Positions 1 to 7,536 of a DNA stretch of 44,094 bases are shown piece by piece. The stretch comes from JAGWRA01 sp035534615. Lineage in GTDB: Bacteria > Acidobacteriota > Vicinamibacteria > Vicinamibacterales > CAVVIG01. The notes under the pieces were generated by a model that worked only from the letters and a program-made list of their open reading frames with translations, made no database searches and was not told where the DNA came from. The translations under genes and the position numbers were made by a program. The stretch spans positions 1 to 44,094 of the forward strand of contig DATLRO010000136.1 of NCBI GenBank assembly GCA_035534615.1, read 5' to 3'. The number at the start of each line of letters is the position of its first letter. Positions within the stretch are counted from its first letter, which is position 1.

Positions 1-235
1 GAATCTTCTCGTCGCGCGCCTCGCCCAGCACGCGAAGGGTGTTGACCTCGTTGCGAAGTTCGCTGACCTCGCCGCGCAGCCCACCAACCTCGCCGCGCAG
101 CTCGCCAACCTCGCCGCGCAGCTGCCCGACTTCCCCGCGAAGGCCGCCGACTTCGCGCCGAATCCCACCGACTGAGCTCTCCACCGAGTCGAGGCGCAGG
201 TCGATCCTGTCAAAACGTTCGTTGACGTCAGGCAT
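1..235 (-). CDS. Coiled-coil protein, N-terminal part (runs off the left edge)
   Basis: The start codon is ATG at 235-233, preceded on the minus strand by a GGAGG ribosome-binding site (6-7 bases away). The gene reads leftward and leaves the window with no stop, so only about 78 residues are seen. After a short head (MPDVNERFDRIDLRLDSVE) the protein becomes a run of near-identical heptads of the form x-x-L-R-G-E-V, with Leu and Val at regular positions. This is a strong parallel coiled-coil signature, and at the DNA level it is a 21-bp tandem repeat at 44-169. Similar short proteins are usually annotated as hypothetical or as coiled-coil spacer proteins. No enzymatic motif is visible and the function is not recognised. 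The next gene upstream (302-742) lies on the same strand 66 bases away and may be co-transcribed. Confidence 0.7.
   Translation of the reverse strand, partial: MPDVNERFDRIDLRLDSVESSVGGIRREVGGLRGEVGQLRGEVGELRGEVGGLRGEVSELRNEVNTLRVLGEARDEKI
44..169. repeat. Six-unit 21-bp tandem repeat encoding coiled-coil heptads
   Basis: Six consecutive 21-base units start at 44, 65, 86, 107, 128 and 149. On the plus strand they share a core close to (G/A)ACCTCGCCGCGCAG. Each unit encodes one heptad (x-x-L-R-G-E-V) on the minus strand. The middle units (65-127) are the most alike and the outer two are more diverged, as expected for repeat growth by slippage or unequal exchange. Confidence 0.85.
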
Positions 236-301
236 GTGTCCTCCACCGCGAACACTGATGCGAACGCCGTGCCGAGACAGATCTCCAGGGAAACACAGAC
301 T

Positions 302-742
302 TCACTCTTGTTTCGCGGCAACTTCCGCGCGGTTCCTGGCCTCGAGACGTTTCAACTTCTGCATCTTCTGCCCCAGCGACGGCTCCAGGGCCACGGGTCG
401 GAAGCCTTCCGCACGGAGGCGTCGGTTCAACGGCCCTTTGGCCCGATTCCGTGCCCGTCGTTCCCGCTCGCGCTGTTGCCACCAGTCCGGCCTCTCGCGG
501 CGCAATGCCTCCTCCCGTTCCACCTCGCGCCGTAACGCATCTTCTTCGATGATGCGCAGGCGTAACTCGAGGTGCGGCAGCACGGACCCTGGCGACTTGC
601 GGCGAGCTGGCGCAAGGCGACGTTCCAGTGCGCGAACCCGAGCGTCGAGATCGCGAAGCGCCGTCAGAAGACGCACCGAGCGAACTGTCCTTGAATGTCC
701 GTGTGGCATAACGGACTCTGGCAGCACCGACGACGATGCCAT
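302..742 (-). CDS. Hypothetical charged protein
   Basis: This is an open frame of 146 codons. The ATG is at 742-740, and an alternative in-frame ATG at 709-707 would shorten it by 11 residues; neither has a strong ribosome-binding site. The protein is very rich in Arg and Glu, with long predicted helices (for example ALRDLDARVRALERRL near the N-terminus and LRLRIIEEDALRREVEREE in the middle) and a basic C-terminus. There is no signal peptide, membrane segment or recognisable domain. It lies just upstream of the coiled-coil gene on the same strand. Codon use is plausible for this genome, but the surrounding 1 kb is less GC-rich than the rest of the window. I do not recognise a family, and a chance open frame cannot be excluded. 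Confidence 0.45.
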   Translation of the reverse strand: MASSSVLPESVMPHGHSRTVRSVRLLTALRDLDARVRALERRLAPARRKSPGSVLPHLELRLRIIEEDALRREVEREEALRRERPDWWQQRERERRARNRAKGPLNRRLRAEGFRPVALEPSLGQKMQKLKRLEARNRAEVAAKQE

Positions 743-940
743 CGTCTGCGGCGCGAGTCAATGGTGATTCGCCGGCCGCCTCTGGCGCCAGCCATTGACG
801 TTGGACGTCGCCACGTGCAACGGGCAATGCCGCAACACACTTCCGCGTCCTTCGCTGAAGCAGGCGATCTCTCTCATGTCTGCCTGGGGGCTCCTGCCCG
901 ATTGGGTGCCAGTCGGCATTACCATGTGGACATGCCGCCC
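743..940. other. Non-coding or decayed stretch
   Basis: About 200 bases between the hypothetical gene and the permease remnant. No frame gives a recognisable protein: the three forward readings are low-similarity shadows, and the sequence just left of 940 does not continue the permease. I see no hairpin, promoter or repeat that I would call here. Confidence 0.4.
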
Positions 941-1287
941 TCCTGCCGGCGGCCGTCGGTCTCTATGCCGTGATCGCGCATGCGATCAGCCAGCGCACCA
1001 AGAAAATCGGAATTCGCATGGCTGTCGGCGCCGCGGCGGAGGACATCCGCAGAATGGTCGCACGTGACGGCATGCCGCCGGTCGCGACAGGCACAATCCT
1101 CGGCCTTCTCGCCTCCCTCGGTGTGAACCGGATCCTGCAGTCGCAGTTGGTCGGGGTATCGCCCTACGGTCCGGTCACCGTGGCCGGTGCGCTGCTCGTC
1201 TTGACGGTCGTAGCACTGGTCGCCTGCCTGATTCCCGCCCGGCGGGCGATGCGCGTCGATCCTGCGATCACTCTGAGACACGAATAA
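941..1287 (+). pseudogene. 3' remnant of a MacB/FtsX-type (ADOP-like) ABC permease
   Basis: From about 941 the frame reads LPAAVGLYAVIAHAISQRTKKIGIRMAVGA, followed by a membrane stretch (VAGALLVLTVVALVACLIPARRAM) and the ending RVDPAITLRHE with TAA at 1285-1287. This is the characteristic C-terminus of FtsX/MacB-like permeases: the loop RT(K/R)(K/E)IGIRMA(V/L)GA, the last transmembrane helix, and P-A-R-R-A-x-x-x-D-P. Such permeases are about 400-880 aa, but only about 115 residues remain. None of the three forward frames upstream of about 940 continues the family, so the gene is broken here. A GTG at 970 could start a short product, but nothing suggests it is functional. The most likely reading is a deletion or rearrangement scar. 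Confidence 0.7.
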
Positions 1288-1376
1288 GCGGCGCAAACCG
1301 AACGGATCGCCTTCGCCAAAGCACCGGCGTTTCGGCGCTTGTTAGGTATCGCCCCCCGCACCTCGCTTATCGTGCT

Positions 1377-1411
1377 GCTGCACGTCGCACCTCGCACGTT
1401 GCACTTCGCAC
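1377..1411. repeat. Degenerate heptanucleotide repeat (NTYGCAC x5)
   Basis: Five 7-base units in a row (1377, 1384, 1391, 1398, 1405) fit NTYGCAC; the first has CT in place of TY. On the other strand this is GTGCRAN repeated. The run lies in the spacer before the HD-domain gene. A weaker continuation (CTCGCTT, ATCGTGC) is visible to the left, from about 1360. Confidence 0.6.
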
Positions 1412-1434
1412 GGGACAAGCGTCAGAATCCCTCC

Positions 1435-2010
1435 ATGCCCACTCACCTGTCGTCCCGATTCGACGAGGCGTTCCGCTACGCGTCGGCCGTACACGGCGGG
1501 CAGACGCGGTCCGGAACGAGCGCGCCCTGCATCGGCCACCTGCTGGGTGTGGCCTCGATCGTGCTCGACAGCGGGGGCGGCGAAAACGAGGCGATCGCCG
1601 CGCTGCTGCACGACGCAGCGGAGGACCACGGCGGCCGCGCGCGGCTGGCCGACATCCATGCCCGGTTCGGCGAAACGGTCGCCGCCATCGTGGAGGCCTG
1701 CACCGATTCGTGGGAGACGCCGCGCGAGCCCTGGATCGTGCGCAAGCGGCGGTACGTGGAGCACGCCCACCGGCTGGCGCCGGACGCCCTGCGGGTATCG
1801 GCAGCCGACAAGGTGCACAACGCGTACGCCCTGCTGCGCGATCTGCGCGAGCACGGTGACAAGGTGTGGGCGCGCTACAGCGCGAAGCCGGACGATCTCC
1901 TCTGGTACTACGAGTCGCTGGTGCGGGCGTTCCGCGAGGCGGGCGGCGGTCCGCTGGTCGACGAGCTCGACCGGATCGTCAACGGGATTCAGCGGGAGAT
2001 CGGGTACTGA
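1435..2010 (+). CDS. HD-domain phosphohydrolase (SpoT/MESH1-like)
   Basis: The protein has 191 residues and starts at ATG 1435. The longer open frame from 1339 runs through the heptamer repeat and is not credible. The sequence matches the N-terminal hydrolase domain of RelA/SpoT enzymes and the stand-alone alarmone hydrolases. It has AxxVHGGQTRSGTxxPxIxH (His35), the HD pair in ALLHDAAED (His59-Asp60) and a late Asp in AADKVHNA (Asp125). Together these form the usual metal site H...HD...D. The family removes the 3' pyrophosphate of (p)ppGpp or related nucleotides; the substrate here is inferred from family resemblance only. No synthetase, TGS or ACT domain follows, so it would be a small hydrolase. 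The gene is convergent with nuoN (13-base gap) and appears monocistronic. Confidence 0.8.
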   Translation: MPTHLSSRFDEAFRYASAVHGGQTRSGTSAPCIGHLLGVASIVLDSGGGENEAIAALLHDAAEDHGGRARLADIHARFGETVAAIVEACTDSWETPREPWIVRKRRYVEHAHRLAPDALRVSAADKVHNAYALLRDLREHGDKVWARYSAKPDDLLWYYESLVRAFREAGGGPLVDELDRIVNGIQREIGY

Positions 2011-2023
2011 GGCCGGGCCGGCG

Positions 2024-3466
2024 TCAGAAGATCCTGACCACCGATCGCGCGGCCAGATCGATGATGGAGGTCGGCACCATGCCGAGATAGAAGACGGCCA
2101 GCATCGTCAGGCCGAGGGCGGCCCCCGCCAGGCGCGGCACCCGCGGGACGACGATCGGGGCACGGCCGGGTTCCGGCTCGGTCATGTACATCATCACGAC
2201 GATGCGCAGGTAGAAGAAGACCGAGATCACGCTCGTGAGCACGCCGATGATCGCCAGGCCGTAATTGCCCGACTGGACGGCGGCGCTGAAGATGTACCAC
2301 TTCCCGATAAAGCCGACCGTCGGCGGGAACCCGCCCAGCGACAGGAGGAAGATCGTCATCAGCGCCGCGAGGCCCGGTCGGGTGTTCCACAGCCCGGCGT
2401 AATCGCGCAGCTCGTCGTTCGGCCGGTCGCCGGTCTCCAGCAGGGCGATGACGCCGAACGCCCCGAGGTTGGTGAGCCCGTACGCGAGGAGGTAGAACAG
2501 GACGGCGGCCCGGCCGGTGTCGTTGGCCGCCACCAGCCCGACCAGCAGGTAGCCGGCGTGCGCGATGCTCGAGTAGGCGAGCATCCGCTTGACGTTGCTC
2601 TGCAGCACACCGACGACGGTCCCCACGATCATCGTGGCGGCCGCGAGGACCCAGAGAACCGGCACCCACTCGGCGCTCAGCGGGCCGAGCGCCGCCAGGA
2701 ACACGCGGACGAACGCCGCGAAGGCGGCGGCCTTGACGCCGGTCGACATGAAGCCGGTGACGACGGGCGGCGCCCCCTGGTAGGCGTCTGGCGCCCACAT
2801 GTGGAACGGCACCGCCGACACCTTGAACGCGAAGCCGACGGCCAGCAGGCCGATGGCGAACGCCTCCATCGGTCCGGACGTGAACGGGTGTCCGGCCAAC
2901 AGCTGTCCCACGCGGTCGAGCCGCGTGCTGCCGGTCAGGCTGTAGGTCAGGGCGATTCCGTAGAGGAAGAACGCGCTCGAGAACGCGCCGAGCAGGAAGT
3001 ACTTGAACGAGGCTTCGGAGGCCTGCCGCGAATCGCGGCGGATGCCGGTCAGCACATAGACGGCGAGCGACAGCACCTCGAGCGCCAGGAAGATGACGAG
3101 CAGGTCGGTCGCCTGCGCCATCAGCATCATCCCGGCGATGGCGAACAGGGTCAGGGCGTAGTATTCCCCGGGCGGCAGCTTCTCCCGTTCGACGACGGCG
3201 GGCGAGAACGCCAGGGTCAGCAGTCCGACGACCACGAGCACGCCAGTGACGAACAGGCCGAAGTCGTCGGCCGCGACCACGCCGAAGCTGACGTCGCCAC
3301 GGCCCCACAGCAGCACCGTCGCCAGGCCGGCGGCCAGCAGCCCGATGATGCCGAGCGGCGCGATCGGCATCCGCTCGCCCGGCTTCCGGAAGGCCTCTGC
3401 GACCATCGCGGCGATGCCGGCGGCCGTCACGCATCCCATGGGAACGATCGCGTTCATCGAAAACAT
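2024..3466 (-). CDS. nuoN: NADH-quinone oxidoreductase subunit N
   Basis: The protein has 480 residues and starts at ATG 3466 (MFSMNAIVPMG), 7 bases after the nuoM stop. The open frame continues further upstream, but that part overlaps nuoM and is a shadow. NuoN is one of three antiporter-like proton-pumping membrane subunits of complex I. Visible features are about 14 hydrophobic helices, the KYFLLGAFSSAFFLYG segment, a conserved lysine-bearing helix (FKVSAVPFHMWAPDAYQGAP) and the LQSNVKRMLAYSSIAHAGY loop, all typical of NuoN/NuoM/NuoL. It is the last gene of the operon and ends 13 bases from the convergent HD-domain gene. I see no strong terminator in that gap. Confidence 0.95.
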   Translation of the reverse strand: MFSMNAIVPMGCVTAAGIAAMVAEAFRKPGERMPIAPLGIIGLLAAGLATVLLWGRGDVSFGVVAADDFGLFVTGVLVVVGLLTLAFSPAVVEREKLPPGEYYALTLFAIAGMMLMAQATDLLVIFLALEVLSLAVYVLTGIRRDSRQASEASFKYFLLGAFSSAFFLYGIALTYSLTGSTRLDRVGQLLAGHPFTSGPMEAFAIGLLAVGFAFKVSAVPFHMWAPDAYQGAPPVVTGFMSTGVKAAAFAAFVRVFLAALGPLSAEWVPVLWVLAAATMIVGTVVGVLQSNVKRMLAYSSIAHAGYLLVGLVAANDTGRAAVLFYLLAYGLTNLGAFGVIALLETGDRPNDELRDYAGLWNTRPGLAALMTIFLLSLGGFPPTVGFIGKWYIFSAAVQSGNYGLAIIGVLTSVISVFFYLRIVVMMYMTEPEPGRAPIVVPRVPRLAGAALGLTMLAVFYLGMVPTSIIDLAARSVVRIF

Positions 3467-3473
3467 GTCGGTC

Positions 3474-5147
3474 TCAGCGCTCGAGAGGGGTGCGCAGGGC
3501 GACGCGGGGGCGGGCCGCCGCGCCAGTGGGAGAAGCGGACTCGGGCGCCGGCGGTCGCCGCCGCCCGGCGACGGCTGCCACCGGCCGTATCCCCGCGGCC
3601 GGGCGGCCGCCCGGCACGACGCCGAGCCCACTCCGGTTATCGACGGTGAACGACATGCCCTGCTCGATCCGCTGCAGCACGCGATCGACGGACGGGGCCA
3701 TCGGCCGGAGGAACACGCCCGGCAGGACGCCCATCACCACGACCATCACGGCCGTCGGGGCGAGCGCGAACCATTCCCGGGGCTTCAGGTCGGGCAGCTT
3801 CGCGTTCTTCTCGTTGGTGATCGGCCCGTAGTTCACCCGCTGGAACATCCACAGCATGTACACCGCCGACAGGATCACGCCGGTCGCGGCGAACGCGGCC
3901 AGCCGCGGGCTCGCGCGGAACGTGCCGAGCAGCACCAGGAACTCGCCGACGAAGCCGTTGAGCCCCGGCAAGCCGATGGACGCCAGCGTCACCAGCAGGA
4001 ACACGGCCACGAGCTTCGGCATCACGTTCTTCAGCCCGCCGAATTCGGCGATGAGCCGCGTGTGCCGCCGGTCGGACAGCATCCCGACGATGAGGAACAG
4101 CGCCCCGGTGCTGACGCCGTGGTTCAGCATCTGGTAGACGGCGCCCTGCATGCCCTGCACGTTCAGCGCGCAGATGCCGAGGACGACGAAGCCGAGGTGG
4201 CTGACGCTCGAATAGGCGACGAGCTTCTTCAGGTCGGGCTGGACCATCGCCACCAGCGCGCCGTAGATGATGCCGACGACCGCCAGCACCGCGAGATAGG
4301 GCGCGAGCGCGGTGGCGGCGGCCGGGAACAGCGGGAAGGCGAAGCGGATCAGGCCGTACGTCCCCATCTTCAGCAGCACGCCGGCCAGGATGACCGACCC
4401 GGCGGTCGGCGCCTCGACGTGCGCGTCGGGCAGCCACGTATGGAACGGGAACAGCGGCACCTTGATCGCGAACGCGAGCGCGAACGCCAGGAAGAACCAG
4501 AACTGCGTCTGCCGCGGCAGGTGCAGCTGGTAGAGCTGCAGCAGGTCGAAGCTCCAGGCCCCGGTCGCCACCTTGTGCATGTAGGCCAGGCCGAGGATCG
4601 CGACCAGCATCAGCACGCTGCCGGCCATCGTGTACAGGATGAACTTGACGGCGGCGTAGACGCGCCGGTCGTACCCCCAGATCCCGATGAGGAAGTACAT
4701 CGGGATGAGCATGGCGTCCCAGAAGATGTAGAAGAGGAACAGGTCCAGCGACACGAAGACGCCGATCATGGCGGCCTCGAGCAGCAGGATGAAGACCGAG
4801 AATTCCCGGACTTTCGTGCGGACGCCCTCCCACGACGACAGCAGCGCCAGCGGCGTCAGGAAGCCGGTCAGCACGATCAGCAGCAGGCTGATCCCGTCGA
4901 TCCCCACGTAATACTGGATGCCGAACGCCGGAATCCAGGCGTGGCGCTCGACGAACTGGAAGTCGGCGCTGCCGGCGTTGAACTGCCACCACAGGCCCAG
5001 CGTCACCGCGAAGACCGCGATCGAGAACACCAGCGCGAGGCCGCGGACCAGCCGCTCGTTCCGGTTCTCGCGGTTGTCGACCAGCAGCAGGACGAGCGCC
5101 CCGACGATGGGGAGCACGATGAGCGAGGTCAGGATCGGAAAGGTCAT
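3474..5147 (-). CDS. nuoM: NADH-quinone oxidoreductase subunit M
   Basis: The protein has 557 residues and starts at ATG 5147 (MTFPILTSLIVLPIVGA), 6 bases after the nuoL stop. It is a proton-pumping antiporter-like subunit. Diagnostic segments are YYVGIDGISLLLIVLTGFLTP, the broken-helix region FAIKVPLFPFHTWLPDAHVEAPTAGS with its lysine, and VQPDLKKLVAYSSVSHLGFV. The recognisable subunit ends near residue 495 (PSVDRVLQRIEQG). The remaining 60 residues or so are a Pro/Arg/Ala-rich tail with no predicted helix, unusual compared with the usual length of about 500. The tail stays open up to nuoN, 7 bases on, so it may be a local extension or a lost stop. Confidence 0.95.
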   Translation of the reverse strand: MTFPILTSLIVLPIVGALVLLLVDNRENRNERLVRGLALVFSIAVFAVTLGLWWQFNAGSADFQFVERHAWIPAFGIQYYVGIDGISLLLIVLTGFLTPLALLSSWEGVRTKVREFSVFILLLEAAMIGVFVSLDLFLFYIFWDAMLIPMYFLIGIWGYDRRVYAAVKFILYTMAGSVLMLVAILGLAYMHKVATGAWSFDLLQLYQLHLPRQTQFWFFLAFALAFAIKVPLFPFHTWLPDAHVEAPTAGSVILAGVLLKMGTYGLIRFAFPLFPAAATALAPYLAVLAVVGIIYGALVAMVQPDLKKLVAYSSVSHLGFVVLGICALNVQGMQGAVYQMLNHGVSTGALFLIVGMLSDRRHTRLIAEFGGLKNVMPKLVAVFLLVTLASIGLPGLNGFVGEFLVLLGTFRASPRLAAFAATGVILSAVYMLWMFQRVNYGPITNEKNAKLPDLKPREWFALAPTAVMVVVMGVLPGVFLRPMAPSVDRVLQRIEQGMSFTVDNRSGLGVVPGGRPAAGIRPVAAVAGRRRPPAPESASPTGAAARPRVALRTPLER

Positions 5148-5153
5148 TGCGGC

Positions 5154-7184
5154 TCAGTACCAGAGATAGAAGCCGAGAATCAGGATCACGCCCAGGAACG
5201 CCGACGCCGCATACGCCCGGACCGAGCCGGTCTGCAGCCGGCGCAGCAGCGCGCTGCTGTCGGCCACCGCCTCGCCGACGCCGTTGACGGCGCCGTCGAT
5301 CACGCGCACGTCGACCCCGCGCCACAGGCCTTCCTGCGCCGTCAGCCGGATCGGCTGGACGATCGCCGCATCGTAGATCTCGTCCACGTAGTACTTGTGC
5401 AGCAGCAGCCGGTGCAGGCCCGCGAACCGCGCCGCCAGCGCGTCGCTCGCCTCCCGGCGCCGCAGGAAGAAGAAGAACGCGAGGCCGATGCCGCCCAGGG
5501 CGGCGAGGGTCGACACGCCCATCAGCCCCATCTCCACCCCCTCGGCCGCCGCCGCCCCCTCGTCGGGGTGCTGCGGCAGCGCCGGCGTGGCCTCCGCCGC
5601 CGCCGACACGGTGAAGCTGGGCGCCAGGAACCGCCCCAGCACGTCCGAGCCCCCGAGCGACGCCGGCACGCCGAGATAGCCGATCCCGATCGCGCCGATC
5701 GCCAGCACGATCAGCGCAAAGGCCATGGCCGGCGGCGCGTCGTGCAGGTGATGTCCGCCCCCGTCGTGCGGGGCGTGCGCATCGCCCGCCGCGTGCGGAT
5801 CGCCGTGGTCCGGCGCGTGGCCGGCCGCGGCCGCCGGAGCCGGTTCGCCGTGGAACGTCAGGAAAAAGAGCCGGAACATGTAGGCCGCCGTCAGCAGCGC
5901 CGTCACGACGCCGATGAACCACAGCACCGTGTGGCCCGTGGCGAACGCGCTCCCCAGGATCTCGTCCTTGCTGAAGAAGCCCGACAGGCCGGGTACGCCG
6001 GCGATCGCCAGGGTGGCGGCCAGGAACGTCCAGTAGGTCACCGGCAGCTCGCGGCGCAGCCCGCCCATCCGCCGCATGTCCTGCTCGCCGCCCAGCGCAT
6101 GGATGACCGCGCCGGAGCCGAGGAAGAGCAGCGCCTTGAAGAACGCGTGCGTCAGCAGGTGGAAGATGCCGGCGGCGTAGGCGCCGACCCCCATCGCCAT
6201 GAACATGTAGCCGAGCTGGGAGACGGTCGAGTAGGCCAGCACGCGCTTGATGTCGTTCTGGACGAGGCCGATCGTCGCGGCCATCAGCGCGGTGAGCGTG
6301 CCGACGACGGCGATGATTTCGAGCGTGCCGGGCGCGTGGCTGAACAGCACCGCGTTCCGCCCGATCATGTACACGCCGGCGGTGACCATCGTCGCGGCGT
6401 GGATGAGGGCGGAGACCGGCGTCGGGCCTTCCATGGCGTCGGGCAGCCAGATATAGAGCGGGATCTGGGCCGACTTGCCGGTGGCACCGATGAACAGCAG
6501 CAGGGTCAGCACCGACAGCGTGCCGAAGGTCGCCTCGGGCGCCAGCGGGCCCACGGCGCGCGCGATCGCCTGGAAGTTCAGCGTGCCGAACTGGACGAAG
6601 GCCAGCAGCATCCCCAGGATGAACGCGAAGTCGCCGACCCGGTTGACGATGAACGCCTTCTTGCCCGCGTCGCCCGCGCTCTTCTTGTGATACCAGAACC
6701 CGATCAGCAGGTACGAGCAGAGCCCGACCCCTTCCCAGCCGACGAACATGACGAGGAAGTTCGCGCCGAGGACGAGCAGGAGCATGAAGGCGACGAACAG
6801 GTTGAGGTAGCAGAAGTACCGCGCGTACTCGGCGTCGGTCTCCTCGTGCATGTACGCCGTCGAGTAGATGTGGATGAGCGAGCCGATGCCCGTGATGATC
6901 AGGATCATCACGGCCGCCAGCGGATCCAGCCGCAGCGTGAGCGGCAGGCTGAAGTCGCCCGAGGCGATCCAGGTGTAGACGGTCTGCTCGAGGGCGCGCG
7001 AGGCCGGCGGGAGCGACACGAGCGTCAGGACCAGATCGAGCGCCACGCCGAACGACGCGACGACGACGGCGCACGCCAGGGTCCCGGACACCGCCTTCGG
7101 CAGCCGGCGCCCGAGGAAGAGGTTGACCGCGTAGCCGAGGAACGGCAGCAGCGGCACGACGAGGAGCAGGGGCGAGTTCACCAT
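5154..7184 (-). CDS. nuoL: NADH-quinone oxidoreductase subunit L
   Basis: The protein has 676 residues and starts at ATG 7184 (MVNSPLLLVVPLLPFLGYA), overlapping the nuoK stop by 7 bases. It is the distal antiporter-like subunit of complex I with the long lateral helix. Hallmarks are DPLAAVMILIITGIGSLIHIYS, GWEGVGLCSYLLIGFWY, the SAQIPLYIWLPDAMEGPTPVSALIHAATMV region and VQNDIKRVLAYSTVSQLGYMF. A histidine-rich hydrophilic loop (about residues 447-482, at 5737-5843) separates the late membrane helices. The C-terminus has the expected amphipathic stretch (LHRLLLHKYYVDEIYDAAI) and a final helix. Length is slightly above the usual 610-650 because of the His-rich loop. Confidence 0.96.
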   Translation of the reverse strand: MVNSPLLLVVPLLPFLGYAVNLFLGRRLPKAVSGTLACAVVVASFGVALDLVLTLVSLPPASRALEQTVYTWIASGDFSLPLTLRLDPLAAVMILIITGIGSLIHIYSTAYMHEETDAEYARYFCYLNLFVAFMLLLVLGANFLVMFVGWEGVGLCSYLLIGFWYHKKSAGDAGKKAFIVNRVGDFAFILGMLLAFVQFGTLNFQAIARAVGPLAPEATFGTLSVLTLLLFIGATGKSAQIPLYIWLPDAMEGPTPVSALIHAATMVTAGVYMIGRNAVLFSHAPGTLEIIAVVGTLTALMAATIGLVQNDIKRVLAYSTVSQLGYMFMAMGVGAYAAGIFHLLTHAFFKALLFLGSGAVIHALGGEQDMRRMGGLRRELPVTYWTFLAATLAIAGVPGLSGFFSKDEILGSAFATGHTVLWFIGVVTALLTAAYMFRLFFLTFHGEPAPAAAAGHAPDHGDPHAAGDAHAPHDGGGHHLHDAPPAMAFALIVLAIGAIGIGYLGVPASLGGSDVLGRFLAPSFTVSAAAEATPALPQHPDEGAAAAEGVEMGLMGVSTLAALGGIGLAFFFFLRRREASDALAARFAGLHRLLLHKYYVDEIYDAAIVQPIRLTAQEGLWRGVDVRVIDGAVNGVGEAVADSSALLRRLQTGSVRAYAASAFLGVILILGFYLWY

Positions 7185-7480
7185 TTGAGCGACGTGAAAG
7201 CGTCAGGATCGAGCGACTCGCGGTGGCGGAACAGGGCGATGATGATGGCCAGCCCCACCGCGGCTTCGGCCGCCGCGACGGTCATGACGAAGAAGACGAT
7301 GATCTGCCCGTCGGCGGTGCCGAACGCGCGGCCGGCCGCAACGAACGTCAGGTTCACGGCGTTCAGCATGATCTCGATCGACAGCAGGATCGTGATCAGG
7401 TTCCGCCGCACGAACACCCCCAGGGCGCCGATGGCGAACAGAACAGCCGACAGGAGGAGGTACTGATTGAGCGTGACCAT
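7178..7480 (-). CDS. nuoK: NADH-quinone oxidoreductase subunit K
   Basis: The protein has 100 residues, the normal family size, and starts at ATG 7480 (MVTLNQYLLLSAVLFAIGALGV). It has three membrane helices, with the conserved glutamate in ILLSIEIMLNAVNLTFV and a second acidic residue in AAAEAAVGLAIIIALFR; both belong to the proton path of the family. Its stop overlaps the nuoL start. The spacer to nuoJ upstream is 56 bases. Confidence 0.96.
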   Translation of the reverse strand: MVTLNQYLLLSAVLFAIGALGVFVRRNLITILLSIEIMLNAVNLTFVAAGRAFGTADGQIIVFFVMTVAAAEAAVGLAIIIALFRHRESLDPDAFTSLKW

Positions 7481-7536
7481 GTCTTAAGCACTCGCGGGGC
7501 GCGGCCCCGCTCGTTACCCTCGCCGGGCGACCGGGC

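Noticed and set aside
44..169. A possible CRISPR-like array
   Set aside because: The units are contiguous 21-mers with no spacers and encode in-frame heptads, so this is a coding tandem repeat.
39..767. A 242-codon Ser/Pro/Arg-rich plus-strand protein
   Set aside because: Its repeats are the reverse reading of the coiled-coil heptads, and the frame crosses two minus-strand genes.
1547..3649. A 700-codon plus-strand frame overlapping the HD-domain gene and nuoN
   Set aside because: It overlaps conserved genes in other frames and has low-complexity charged sequence only.
3246..7466. A 1406-codon open frame on the plus strand across nuoM, nuoL and nuoK
   Set aside because: It is antisense to three clearly conserved genes; the very GC-rich third positions leave few stops on the opposite strand. 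The translation is low-complexity (Arg, Asp, His, Gln, Glu) with no domain.
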